Shown here piece after piece: positions 9,318 to 21,146 of a DNA stretch of 64,000 nt. The DNA comes from Eutreptiella sp. 'Long Island Sound 2002' (taxonomy: Eukaryota; Euglenozoa; Euglenophyceae; Eutreptiales; Eutreptiaceae), in assembly GCA_964036045.1 (NCBI GenBank), contig OZ038385.1, forward strand, positions 22,519,813-22,583,812, read 5' to 3'. Below the pieces are notes generated by a model that was not told the DNA's origin, ran no database searches, and worked only from the letters and a program-made list of their open reading frames with translations. Both the position numbers and the translations under genes were made by a program. Positions within the stretch are counted from its first letter, which is position 1, and each line of letters opens with the position of its first letter.

Positions 9318-12300
9318 GTGCGGTGCAAAGGGGGAGTGCGTGTGATAGTACAGTGTTGCGCGCGGCATGCGTGTGGTGGTACATTGTGGTGGACGGGTCC
9401 CCGAAATACAAGGCTAAGTGGCACTCTCCTGGAACACACCATCGATATGATGTAACAGCCACCGTAGATTACGCGTGAGCATCCCCGTAGCGTTGTTCCT
9501 TGTTGAACCAGCACAGGTCGTGTTTCTCTGGCAGGGGGTACCCCACACACATTCAAGCTCACTGGCCTCTCGTGGAGAGTCAATGGGGTGTCTCAGGGAA
9601 TTCTGTGTCGCCTTTTTCTGCGCACCTGGGCCCCTGGATTTACTTGTTGGCAGGCCGAAGAACAGGCAGGCAAGGCAGCCCCGCACGCAGGACGAACCAA
9701 TATTGTAGCCGAAGAGTGTGCCTCTGGCCTTTGCTTTTGCCAGCGTTGCGCCTGGACCGTGTTTGTGCAGTTCGGTGCGATGTGATGCACTGCGATATGG
9801 AGGGCAACTGAAGGGAGGTGCTTAGCCAATGGCTGAGACCGGCGTTTGACCTTCGGCGGCTGAGAGGTGGCAATGGTGGTTCGAGGCCGTCCCATTCCAT
9901 TGTTTGGTGAATTCAGAATGGAATGCGCGCATACTGCGGTAGTATCCCGTGGCCATGGAATGTTGACCACAAGGGCAACCACCTACTTCATCTAATGCCC
10001 CCCTGGGTGCGCACACACGTTAGCTGTCTGTGATTTCTCGATTCAGCCCTAAGGGTGTTCAAGCGCTCAAGATGCGGGGCCTGCGGTTGTGGCAAACGGC
10101 ACGCTTTGGGGGCGGGTCGGTCCCGAAGGGGTCAGTCATTTCCACACGCACGCGCACGCGCACACGGGCTTAGACCTCTTGGGCGAAACAGAATTGTCAC
10201 GAGCGTCTGCCGGGTCAAACGTGACCACAAGGCTCTGCGTCCGGCTGAGTCAGACACGGACACCGCTTGGTCTGAGATCCGGTCATTAGCCGATACTGTT
10301 GAGCAGCACATGGTCTGGGGCTGAGATTCTCGCGAGACTCAGATCCCCTGCCGGACACGACTGGCATGTCCGGTCCGACGGAGTGCAGTATCACACCCCT
10401 CACCAATGTAGTACAGGGGCCGTCGATGGCATTGCGTACGGCGAACCCTGCGAGACATTTTGTGATGAACTTGCGCATCGCGCACGTCTGCCGCATCGTG
10501 GACTGCTGGAGCGCGACTCTGTTGGTATCTGCTGTCACCTCCAGTGTTTCCCCACCACCACGCCTGTGCTCACAGGTGCGGCACTGACGTCCGTTCCTGT
10601 GTGGCGGCCATTGTTGAAGCCCCGAAGCAGAGGCTGCTGCGTTCGTCATCTGACTTTGTGCGGGGCAGGAGATGAGAGGGAGATGTTCTCTTGTCATCAG
10701 AGGCCGTGGGGATGCCTCATGGCGCACGCGGCTTCGGGCCATTCAAGATTCTGACTTTCAGGGGCCCGAGCCTCTAATGCCGTGCGCACGTACAACCGAT
10801 CAACTCCGAGGGTCCCGTCTATGGTTGTATGGTGTACGATACTCCATGCCGAGCCATTTGGCATGTACGACCGCACGGCTTTATGACTGCATCGATCCCG
10901 TTCCTCTACACGAACCTCATAGTCGGACAGATTTGCAGAGGGATGTGTATCATGTTACGTTGGACAGTTTCAACCTCAATTCCCAGGTGTAGATAGGCTG
11001 TTGATGGGCCCTGTTCGGGACCCCTAATGGACTTCTTATTCTGCCGCTGCTGCAACCATTTCCTGGTGCGCTGCCATCAAAGCGATCGTGCAGGCTCGGA
11101 CAGCTGCTCGGCCACTCCCCTCCAGTCTGCGGTGTCCGTGTGACTCCTGAGGCGTGTTGTTTCTGTCGGTTCCAAATCACCTCCGCTTGACCACGACACA
11201 ACACAAAACGACCCATGCCGCTCATCATCAATCTGTCTTCCTTCTTCAGCAGCTTCCACCACCTTTACTGCGGTGTAGCAGGCGGCAGAACGGGCCATTC
11301 TTCTTCGCGAAGGCAATGGGGGCTGTACACGCGTGCAAAGCGGCCCAAAGTACTTGAAACAGCCATTTGCAGCCGGCCTTTGAGCGGGGCTTCAGCCTTA
11401 GTGCACCGGGATCTATGTCTTCGTATCATCACTGGCCTCAGATTTATTATTCATTGCTGCAATTGGCTACCCCCCGCCCCCCGGCATACGCTTGAATGTG
11501 GGCTAGACGCCCAAGTTTTATCCGTCCCAACAGCTTCTGTCTGCCCCCAACGGCCACCCAACCGCCAGACCGTGCTGCCCCAAACTGCTTCTTCAACCAG
11601 CAGTACTCGCCTTGGCGACCACTTTTGCATCCCGCCTTCAGCTCCCTGCCCCTCAAGCGCAAACCCCCCTTCCCCATTCCCGCCCCCGGGAGGCGAGGGC
11701 TGACCATGGTTCGGGGACGGCCTGGTAAGGGAGGACGTTCAGTCTCGTCTTCGGCCTACGGCGGGCCATCCACAACCGGAGTAGCGCGGTTCTTCTGATG
11801 CAATGCCACACCACGGAGTGTTATTGCCATGTTTGGTGGCGAAAGCTGAGAATCAGGTCATTGTGTTCCATTTTTGGGCGAACCAGATGGGACCCCCCCC
11901 CCCCCCCACGTCAACTGGTTGCGGACATGCTGGGCACGATCAAAGCTTGCCCGGTTGTATTTCACATGCCAAGGCATCAGTCCCCAAAATGTTCGGAATT
12001 CAAACCGACGGAGCTGCGCTCCGTTTGTCAACCATTTTGCGCATGTCTGCCTGCGGCTTGCTACCAAAGGGGTGGCCTAGCCGACAATGGTTCAAACCCC
12101 GAAAGCGCTTTTTCAGCTCCATGTCTGTGAGTCATGGTCTTTTGTCCCCAAATTGTATTTATTTTTTGTTGTGCGTGAAATTGAGTTTGAGCCTGAGTTG
12201 GTGCTTCATTCCTTAGGAATTGGTCAATCACGTATCCCCAAACAGCGCATGATTTCTTGCAGTGTGTGGTATGTGTATACATGTACACTCAGCTAAGCGT

Positions 12301-13352
12301 GTTTTGCTTGGCGAGTGTGGCAGTGGCGCGCGCGCGTGAATTACCATGCAGGTGCAGATCTTATCATCTTTTCGCCGTCTCATTTCTATGCGTGCCGTGC
12401 GTGTGTGCTGTTTGGTGCGGTCAGGTATCGTCAGTTTTTTGGGGGGGCAGGCTGCTCGGAGGGGCTATGCGTGCATCACCGCCTCTTCGGAAGACGGCAA
12501 CCAATGTGTTATGTCTTCGCAAGCCGCACCGACCCCTCCCACATTGTGGCGGGGAGCCATGAAGGAGCTGCTTCCATGGAGTGGCCCTGCATGAGGCGGT
12601 GTTAATGCGTCCCGCCTGTGTTACCTATCCCCATCCCAGGACCCGTCTACGGCCCACCGATGACACAGGCCATGCTCCCCCCTCTCCCTGGCGTGTTCAG
12701 GCAGGGGACATGAGGATTTTCCCAAGGGGAAGCCGTCCCAAAAGGCGCGTGCAGTGCACACTTTACGCCTCGGACCCTTTCATGGTCTGCCGCCCGCGTC
12801 ATGCATGTGGTATGCAACAACGCGCCATCCTGGAACAAAGAGGGATGGGAAAGGCGTCCACAACTCGTATTGATACCCGTTTGTCCAAGAGACACCTCTG
12901 TCCAAGGTGCAGACCGGATTCATCCGGGACCAGGGCATGTTCGGGACAAGGCAGGGCGGGTCACTGGACGTTGTGGTGCCATGACAACCACGGAAGACAC
13001 TACGACGGGAGTTGTGTCCCGCTTTCCTGTGGGGCCAACAGTGTGCGATTACGCCCATTTCCGCAGATGGCGCTCGTCAAATCAGTGCCGTCCATTTTTT
13101 TTCGGAGCCAAATCATTGCTGAGTAGTGCACGGGTGGTGCTGATGGTACCCACCGTTTACACGCCATACACATACACGCAGGCATGAGCGCGCACACACA
13201 TGCTTCATGCGTCACGCTGGGTGAGCAACCGCGTTCCTGCCGGCGTCCACAAGTGCACCTGGAGGTCTTGTTTTAGCCCACCATTCGGAGCACTTAAGCG
13301 CCACATTGATCCACACAAACTCCAGCTCCATTTGTTGTATCTCAATGCCCTG

Positions 13353-13395
<43 letters not shown>

Positions 13396-15484
13396 GCCCC
13401 CCTTTTGTATTGCATGTCTTATTTGGGTAATTGGGTGGGTGGGTGGGTGGTTGTCCAATAGCCCCCCCCCCCCTTCCGGTGGGGTGGGGCATTTTGTGGG
13501 TCTGTTGTTTTGCCAAAAATCTGGGTGGGTGGGTCCCTCACATCACCCCCCCCCCCCCCCCGGTGGTGAAAACTCTGATTGGCACACACTCACAAGTGGG
13601 CACCTGTTATGGCACGCCGCTTTCAGCTGCCTTTCCTTGGCCCATGCTAGTGCAGGGCCGTGCACGCACACGCTGTTCTGCCCTCCACAGAGTGATGTGG
13701 CCGCCCTGGTGCACGTTGAGTGCAAATGCCCGCGAAAGCTTACCCCTCAACTAGTCTGAGCTTCCAGAAGAGTCCCCAACGACCCTCAACAATATTTTAC
13801 AACTTCATCAGCCCTTGACAACCCTCTGCAGTCCATTACCTTTCAGGCCTCTCAACAATTACTTACGACTCTCCACCCTTACTGGTGCTGGCGCACTCCC
13901 TGTTTTTTCGTTCCCTTTTCGTGTAAACTGGATATCTTGCCCCTTCATGCCCAGCCCCACCTTTTTGTGGTGTCCCGCTAAGGAAGGCGCAGAAAGTGGC
14001 ACATTGTTCCTCCCGTGTTCGCTGGTCAGTCAGCTTGATGACAAATGGACCTCCTTTTTCTCCCAAGACGTGGGCCTCTGCGGTGGTGTCCGGTGCTTTG
14101 GTGTGGCAGTCTCCTGCTGCACTGCCATGTGTCAGATTCTGCCAGCACCCTAAGTCCTGAGGGTAACGCACGAAAGGCGCCTGCACAGCAGCACGACTCC
14201 TTGTGCGGCTAAGACAAGGGTGTGCGATACTGACCTTGGAATTTTCTGATTGCCGCTCCTGACAGGGCCTTTGTGGCTGTACATGGGCCGGAGGAGCTGG
14301 AAGGAACCGAAGTCATGTATGCATGGTGCTCGGTGTTACCCACCAGTCCTGTCCACATGCCTTTACATGCACTTTCTTCAATGTCCCAAAATGCAGCGGA
14401 ATACTCTGGTGCGTTGCACTTGCAATACCAGGCAGGGCGTCCTTACAGAACCCCCCCCCCCCTGAACTGACGCGGTAATGTCGGCTGACTGACGGTAATC
14501 GATGATCAGTCGACGGCGCTAAACCCCCCGCTGTTGTTGCTGTCCAATCGACGTTTGTTTGGTGGTTCAATGGCGGCAGTCAATGTCCAATCGGGCCACA
14601 CTGTTGACACCAAGGGTTGGCCTTTCCCTTCTGTGCTTGGCGCCCACATGGGTCACTGCGGAAACACAGTCTCGTGTTGCGTCCGGGGAGCGCAGGGTGT
14701 CCACTATTGTGGTGCCCCCTGCGTGAACGTTATGTTTTCGTAATGATGCTGAAAAAGAAGGTTCACTGGTGGATGGATGCTGAATTAGTGCAGTGCATTT
14801 GCGTTGCGTGCTTGTTACAGGCGAAGAAGCAGGGACACCCCCCGGGATTGCTGTAAGGGACCCGGCTTCTTTTGGGGCAATTGATTGCCAAGTTGGTCTG
14901 CGAGAAATGTCAATGGCCGGCCGTTCGTCGTCTATCAAAGACGGTAGCGATTGCCTGCAGGCGGTACACGGTTCCTGACGAGTTGCCTCAGGGCAGGTGG
15001 CGCTACAATGCTGTAGTTAGACCCCCTTCCGAGCATCAGCGACACCAATGATATTGAAATATCTAGTGTGCGGGCTGGTGCAGAATAGGACACCTTAGAA
15101 CATTCCCTGACTCCAATTACACTTGGCTTATCCATTCCATTCGTATATCAAATCGGCAAAAGTTGAGTTCTGGAAACGTTTGAACGCTTTGTTTGAATCA
15201 CCCGACAGGGCGTTCAAAACTGAATGGTGGCAGGCGGGAAGGCAGGTGCGGGGGTGGGTTCCCCAAAGGGGGCTTAAACGCACCAACCAACAGATTACTG
15301 ACTCACAAATTGTCCGTACTTTTCAGCCCCCTTTCCCCCTTTTTCGGCTGAACGGTGCCAGGGCAACAAAAAGAGGCGGGCAACCACAGCCACACGACAC
15401 GCCAAAGACCACATTATGTAGTGCGGGGCATCGCCACACACAATGGGGTTCAGCCACTGGCAGGCAGGCCACTCCCTAGGTACA
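9318..15484. other. Gene-poor stretch with possible unassigned exons
   Basis: No complete gene is supported. Frames that look more protein-like than background, but that I could not assign, lie at about 9360-9476 (WWYIVVDGSPKYKAKW), 10299-10560, 12840-13187, 14268-14420 (after a TGACAG acceptor) and 15123-15300. They may be exons of the EF-hand gene or of a decayed gene. A (CT)n tract sits at 13352-13395, and G or C runs occur at 11887, 13463, 13546 and 14450. Confidence 0.3.
13352..13395. repeat. (CT)n microsatellite
   Basis: CT dinucleotides run with one TTT interruption. No gene is associated; the Ser-Leu and Arg-Glu frames across it are artefacts. Confidence 0.95.
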
Positions 15485-15775
15485 CGCTAGAAATAGAAAA
15501 CCCCATTTTGTTCTAGCCTAGAACGGCTAGAAGAGCTAGAACGAAAAAAAGTGGGGGTTGCCCCGACCCATGGGCATAGGGGGTCGGGGGTATGAAGGGT
15601 GCAACTTGGACCCCAGGGACCGTTCTACGGGGTCCACACCTCATTTTTTTTTATTTTTTTACAAAAACACATTTTTGACCCGAAATTCAACAACAACAAA
15701 AAACTGTTCTAGCGATGTTCTAATGACGTTCTAGCGACCGCTGCTAGCGCTCGCAAGAACGTCGCTAGAACGATT
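15485..15775. repeat. Left subterminal GTTCTAG motif cluster
   Basis: CTAGAA-type and GTTCTAG-type words occur at about 15488, 15510, 15518, 15530, 15535, 15705, 15715, 15729 and 15768. They flank a T-rich stretch (15645-15675). They match the cluster at 18001-18078 and probably form one end of the same element. Confidence 0.7.
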
Positions 15776-16943
15776 ACAATGAGTGCTCCGCCACGGCTCA
15801 AAGAGAAGGTGCCCCGGCTACCATGGCCAACCGTGGCCAATCACAGGGTCCCGTTGCTGGACCCATGTTTCCCAGAAACCCCAATTTGGCTCCACTGCCC
15901 CTCTTGTTCACAGTGTGTAGTGTGCAGGCCACGCACTCCCGCCCGTCAGATGGATGTTCGACTTTTATTGTGGTGCGTCAGGAGGGCAACGGAATTTGGG
16001 CAACCAGCCAAACCCGACTCATGGAGCGCTGGGTCCCCCCCCAGCCCCCGGTTACCCCCCCCCCCCCCCACCCCATAGGTCACTTGGAGGGTCACTTGGC
16101 GGGCAGGCACCGGGTCACTTGGTGGAGGGTTAGCCCGATTAGCCTAGTTAGCCCCCCCCCCCCCCCAAGCCCCCTTTCGCGAGTCGCGACACGCACGTGG
16201 TGGGGGGTTGCCAGGGTGCATCCTTGCTCCCGGCAGCCCCCTTGTCACCCCCCCTTCCCCCCTCCTTTCAACCCCTCCTCACACGTGCTGGTGCGGAGCC
16301 CGACCAGCGCTATGGACGTACAGCACAGCCTCCGGCTGTCCTTGTTGCTGCGGTCCCTTCCATGGACCAAGCTGTGCACTTTTGCCTACCCAGTCCTCCC
16401 CATCCCACCACCACCAGTGGCCCCACCCACTACCCCTTTATATGTCATATGTGCGCTGGGCGCAGATGTTGCGGCATGGCGGCACCTGCAGTTCTGGGCA
16501 GCAGGCACTACACCCTGCCTTGTGCTTTTGCCTGCCAACACAGGCCATGGCCGCATGGGCCCCAATACGTGTGGTATATGCCTGCCCTGGATTGCAAGTA
16601 GCCTGCTCACATGGGGTCTCGTGGGACAACGCCGCACTGAGAACGGGTTGAAAGCAAAGAAAGCACCACCACCGCCTAGTGCTCGTGTTGCAAGGGGGAT
16701 AACCGGTTGGAGGAGGGCACATGTTGGGACAAGGCGCCCCTGAGTTGGATCCCGGCGTGCCTAAACACACGAAGCCTCCCACCCGACGCGTCGAGCGCGA
16801 GACGCACGCACTAGGCCACACACAGACCCTTGAGCACGCTCTGGGCCACCTGAGGGTGGGGTGATTGCCCTAGCGTCCGCCGGAGGCCGCCACCGGCAAA
16901 GCGAGAGGCCGCTCCTGAGCAGCCGATACCGCACGGCCCAACT

Positions 16944-16966
16944 AACCTAACCTAACCTAACCTAAC
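16944..16966. repeat. (CCTAA)4 telomere-like pentamer tract
   Basis: Four perfect CCTAA units (TTAGG on the other strand) are followed by a C run. TTAGG is the telomere unit of some eukaryotes. However, other elements in this window end in (CCCAA)n or (CCAAA)n, so this could equally be the 3' tail of a short retroelement whose body lies at about 16800-16943. Confidence 0.85.
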
Positions 16967-17880
16967 CCCCTCCTCACCTCCCTCCTCCCCCTTGCCACCC
17001 CCCTTGTCACCCCCGTCCCCCTTGTCGTCACCCTCGTCCCCCCCCCCCTCCCCTTGTCATCCCCTTCGTCCCCCTCGCTCTCCTCCATCGCCTCCCGGAG
17101 GTACTGCTCCACCTCCTCCCGGTTGGCGAAGAGGATGGAGGAGGGCACCCGGAAGGTGCCCCCCTCCTTCTCTCTCTTCCCCTTCCCCTTCTTTCCACCC
17201 TCCAAGCGGTCAAAATTGGCCAAGGAGATGGTGAGTTGGGTCCAATTGCCCCCTGGCGACGGGGTAAGCATCCCCCCGGACGATGAACGTCAATGGGTAG
17301 GAGCGGTTGATTGACCTCACCAAACCCGGCCGGGAGAGGATGTACTTGACCCATGAGGCAAAGGGCCATGAGATCCCGGTGGCCTTGGGCAACACCGTGG
17401 CAACGGGGTCATCCAATTCCGCCGTGCCAATCAACTCCTTCCAACGGGCTTGGAAGTCCAGCTCAGTGCAAATGGGCCGGTTGTAGGGGCCACCGGGGAC
17501 GGTGTGGTGGTACTCCAACTTGCGGAGCGTGTAGAGCTCTGAAAGAGTCCTCCACGAAGACTTGGGGGCACGCAAGTTGAGCACTAGCTCACACACGGCG
17601 ATTGGAGGGAGTAAGGAGGCGGCGTATGCCTCAAAAGCCGCCTTGGATGCCTCACTCGTAGTGTGGGGGGGGGCGAGGCGGTGTTGACGTATTGGACGGC
17701 CTTATTGAATTGCCGCCGTGCCAAGGGGCATGATAGTGCCCACGCGGCCAAGTAGTGGCCCACCCGGTCATCCCTGAGGTTGGTAGCCCCACTCAAGTCC
17801 CGTAGTGCCTCACACACAATAGGGGGGGGTCCTCCCCAGTTGAGGGTGGTGCAAGAGGGGTAGTGGAGGGACGTTTCAGT
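16957..17880 (-). pseudogene. Frameshifted transposon-type gene of unknown family
   Basis: Three minus-strand frames join into one protein if two indels are allowed. The first segment (about 17877-17675) includes DDRVGHYLAAWALSCP. The frame changes in a G9 run at 17665-17673, giving a long second segment (about 17660-17250) with WPFASWVKYILSRPG and SYPLTFIVRGDAYPVA. It changes again in a G run near 17245, giving GGNWTQLTISLANF and a Lys-rich then Glu/Asp-rich tail. The RGDAYP..GG.WTQL block is the most distinctive part. The gene lies between the GTTCTAG clusters, so a transposase or an accessory element protein is the best guess. I cannot name the family or point to catalytic residues. The indels in homopolymers may be true decay or sequencing error. 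Confidence 0.55.
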
Positions 17881-18000
17881 AGAATGAAATATCAAAAATG
17901 TAAGCGTGAGAGAGGGGGTCATGAAACAATGCACCATAGGCAATAGCAAGGATGCATGGTGGGCTAACAAACAAAATGGCACTTCCGGGTCCACATTATA

Positions 18001-18078
18001 CCGTTCTGGTATCTAATCTAGCCTAGAACGCCGACACGATGTCGTTCTAGGCTAGAACACGATTGGGTCTTCTAGCAT
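18001..18078. repeat. Right subterminal GTTCTAG motif cluster
   Basis: GTTCTGG, CTAGCCTAGAAC, GTTCTAGGCTAGAAC and CTTCTAGC words are packed into 78 bases, several of them palindromic around CTAG. They pair with the left cluster at 15485-15775 as the opposite end of the proposed DNA transposon. Confidence 0.7.
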
Positions 18079-18080
18079 GT

Positions 18081-19189
18081 ACCTAGGGCTGCAGAGAGGG
18101 CTACCGGTTCGTGTTGTGTCGAGGGGGAGGGAAAAGGGGGGGTACCCCGTCCAACACCGATCTTGTCCGGGGCCCTCACCACTTTGGGATGCAAATCACT
18201 AGCAAACACCTTGGCACTCCATGTCACCTGATTATTGCCGCTTGAGACGTGTTCTGGGCGCGCTTTGACCTTCACCCGCCCTCTTGCCCGGCCTGCCGGC
18301 CCATTTTCGGATTGAGGTACTTTCTTAGTCTTCTTATTATCACTTGTTCCACGGGCAGAGTCCAGCGAATGTGACCTTGCAAGTTAGTGAAGTCCCTTCC
18401 AAAAAGCCTAAAATGGGCCCACTGCAGTCGCGTCGCGGCTGTTGCGAGCTGTAAGTGGCTGGATCGGTAGGATGTACGGCTCTTTTGTCTGACCGATTTC
18501 TTGAAGATGCTGAAACACTGGCGGCTGAAACTTGGTGTGTCATTGATGATATGAAAAACATCGGTGCAGCTTGCGTTCTGATGCAATTTACTGATCAACA
18601 AATAAATTCATTAGGAAGCAAATGGAGCATTTTGTCAGAGGATTTGGATGATGCAAACTATCCACAAGGATTCAGCCTCTAGTCTTACAGCATCTTCGGA
18701 ACATGAACTAGGGGAAAATGGGTTAGACCTTTGAACTTTTGGAAGATTCTTTGAAAAAATGGTCAAAAGCCCCCCCCCCCCCCATGCGCGGAGCGCATAG
18801 CAAGGCACACCCGGTCCGGAAAAAATCCAGCACAGGCTTTTGGCACAGGCACAGATCCAAGACGCTATTCCGCACAAGCGACACACGTCACGCATGCGCT
18901 GCAAGGGCAAGAGAGGGAGCGTTAGCACGCAAGGTGCGTGCGGGGCGGCGTTTTGGGCTATTTCCGATCCCTACCCCCATGGGATCCTTGAGAAGGCAGC
19001 AGTTATGGGGGGAGTGTTAGCGCGCCGGGCATCTTTTTTGACCCGCGCCCCACCGTGGCCCTTTAGGGGGTGCCCTAAGGGGGCGCACTGAGCGCAGTGC
19101 AGCTATTTGGGCGTGTGGCCGTACTAGAGACCCATACTTTGAGATACTAGGGGCATCATTGTTGCCCCTAGCGTAGGTTTTGACTTCCG
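18081..19189. other. Spacer with two overlapping unassigned frames
   Basis: Around 18272-18680 the DNA is AT-richer than its surroundings. A plus-strand frame (18455-18682, alternative start, ending PQGFSL) and a minus-strand frame (18601-18272, containing RWTLPVEQVIIRRLRKYLNP) overlap. Both look somewhat protein-like but match nothing I recognise, and at most one is real. A C14 run at about 18770-18783 and a small hairpin (ATGCGCGGAGCGCAT) follow. Confidence 0.3.
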
Positions 19190-19238
19190 GTTTAGTCCCC
19201 TTTGTTCGGGACCCCCGAGAATGCAAGGGTTATGTAGC
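19190..19238 (+). repeat. Isolated fragment of the 103-bp satellite
   Basis: GTCCCCTTTGTTCGGGACC and GAGAATGCAAGGGTTATGTAGCA match the core of the satellite at 45300-47125. This single partial unit lies 26 kb from the main array, in the same orientation. It shows that the repeat is dispersed and not only local. Confidence 0.8.
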
Positions 19239-19911
19239 ACTGTGAAGCGGGCACGCTGAGTTGGTAATATGGTGATACATTCAGCGTGTGTGCTGCGGGA
19301 TATTAATTTTTGCTGTTCGCGTCCTTAGACCTCTTTTGACATTTGATATGGACTTGGATATTGGGGACAATTTGAGTGAACAAATTTGGTGGAACAAAGT
19401 TGTGAAGGTGATTCGCATATGCTTTTCTTGTTCAATGTTGTGCACGGATGATTTTTTGCTTCATTTGGTAGGCAAGAGGCAGCTATTGGCATACTCGGGG
19501 GCTTCATACAGTAATGGTAAACCGAGGGACTCAATCTTGTAAAGGCATCATAAAAGTACCGTGCACCGCTCGCGTGCAGGGCAAACACCCCCCAGAAGCA
19601 GAATTCTCGGGGTTTGAGCCCTGGACAAAGGGATCTGCATTGCCAGCGACAACCGGTGAGCCATGAATGGGCCGTGGGCCCTAACGCACCAGACACGGGT
19701 GGTGCAAGTCACAGCACATGCGACACCCTGTGTGCAATGCCACAGCACGTGTGATAACCTGTTAGCGTCGCGTGCGAGCGTCGCAAATGCTCTCCCTTCT
19801 CGCTCCAGCGGCAGTGCTTTGCATGCACGAGCCCGCTGGCCGAGGTCCCTGTCCTCAGGTAAACTTGGGGAAATTGGGGAAATGAGGTAAACGGGGGAAA
19901 TACGGGGGGGG

Positions 19912-20150
19912 GGGGGTTTGGTTTGGTTTGGGTCAACGCCTCCCCCGGACGACCAGGCCCACGGTTAGCGCAACCGTCCTTGCGCGAATCGACCGGGTTG
20001 GGCGCTCCCGGCTGGCGCGGTCTCAAGGCGTGCCGGACTGCTGACAGCCCCCGAACCTCGCGGTGGCACACGCGGGAGGGAGATACCGCTGTGCCTGTGT
20101 GTGTGGTGTGCGCACTGCTGGGGTGCCTTTGGGTCTTGGGGGGGGGGGGG
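19912..20150 (-). mobile_element. SINE-like element, copy 1, with (CCAAA)n tail
   Basis: Read on the minus strand, it runs from about 20150 to a (CCAAA)n tail at 19912-19935 followed by C12. It aligns along most of its length with the unit at 60142-60346. Shared blocks include ACACACAGGCAC, ATCTCCCTCCC, TCAGCAGTC, TGAGACC and CCGTGGG, ending in a CCCAA- or CCAAA-type tail. A GGTCGATTC at about 19990 (minus strand) resembles a Pol III B box, and a weak A-box-like TCAGCAGTCCGG lies about 45 bases upstream of it. This fits a short Pol III-transcribed retroposon with no coding capacity. The call rests on only two copies. Confidence 0.6.
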
Positions 20151-20487
20151 GGGGCGATGTGTGTGTGGGGCGGTCTGTCTCCTGGTGCTCCAGGCGCCGG
20201 CAGGGAGGCAGTGGGCGCTTGACGCTAAGCCCGCCGGGGGGGTCATCGGCCTGGACACGCCTCCTCCAGGTCAACTAACATGCCGCTGGCCACCCCACGA
20301 CTGCCTAGGGCACGGGGGCGGCTAAGCCTTGCACTCGACTGGGGCCGCCCGCACTCCTTGACTGCGTTGGCACAGGTGGTGCTGCTCAGGGCTGAGTGGC
20401 GTCCCACGGTGGATTGGCTGCGCGGTTGGAGGGGCCCCGGGGCACGCTAAGCGCTGCCCTGCCCCCGGGCCTGCCCAGAGCCAATGC

Positions 20488-20617
20488 ACAGTCAGCAACC
20501 ACCTGGTGTGGTACAGAACTGCAGTGCAGCAAGCAAAACACTGAACAATGTGGTTATGACCATGCGCTTGTGACACGGGGGCGTATGCGAGCCCAGTTTC
20601 CGTTGCCTCATGGCCCC
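20488..20617 (+). repeat. Dispersed repeat copy 2 (partner at 5081-5221)
   Basis: About 130 bases match 5081-5221 closely. The segment around GGTTATGACCATGCGC is identical. It is non-coding and its family is unknown. Confidence 0.85.
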
Positions 20618-21067
20618 GGGCCTGCCCGGGTTGTTCACCTGAGTGGCGGTGCTACTGTCCACGTAAGCGGGGGCCCAAAGGGCGCACCACCCAAGTGACC
20701 GCTCCCTTTGGGAAGGTGGGGGGGGGGGCAGGGGTTGGCAGGTGGCTGTCTGGCCTACAGGGGTCGCCCACAACTGCACTGGAGTGCATGGGGCTGTGCT
20801 GGCCTAGGCGTCTGTGATGAAGTTGGAGGGGCGCGCGCACACTTGGAGGTTCCCTTGGCAGGCCGCTCAAGGGATACCCACAGCGGTCAAGCTGTGAGCC
20901 CTTCACAGCCTCCACTGTTCAGGCCCTGAGGGCGCCGACTCCGTGCACCCCTCCCGTCGGGGGCGCAGGCTAGGGGGGGGGGCTAGAGTGGTGGATGGGT
21001 CTACCTGTCCATTCATTGGCTCGTGGTGCTCACTTGTTTGGGAGAGGAGGACCACCTGCTAGGTTAC
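20618..21067. other. GC-rich spacer left of the retrotransposon
   Basis: No gene recognised. G runs lie at 20718-20727 and 20973-20982. A short pyrimidine stretch precedes the A1 repeat of the YR element at 21068. Confidence 0.5.
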
Positions 21068-21133
21068 CACTAGTTGTGCCTCGTCTCAACTTTTGTTTGC
21101 GTCTCCAATGTTTAGGCAGTTTTCCTGTCTTTG
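21068..21133 (+). repeat. Split direct repeat A1 of YR element 1
   Basis: 66 bp starting CACTAGTTGTGCCTCGTC and ending TTTCCTGTCTTTG are identical to A2 at 27508-27573. It lies 13 bp upstream of the gag ATG, so it forms the 5' end of the element and probably its leader. Confidence 0.95.
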
Positions 21134-21146
21134 TTTTTGTTAACCC

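Larger units (their letters stand above)
15485..18080. mobile_element. Probable DNA transposon with subterminal GTTCTAG/CTAGAAC clusters
   Basis: Both ends carry clusters of GTTCTAG and CTAGAAC words in both orientations (about 15485-15550 and 15700-15775 on the left; about 18001-18078 on the right). A broken minus-strand gene lies between them. Multiple short subterminal motifs in both orientations are typical of En/Spm- and Ac-like elements, where transposase binds them. I could not define exact terminal inverted repeats or a target-site duplication, so the boundaries are approximate and the class is inferred. The middle (15780-16900) shows no supported gene. Confidence 0.5.
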
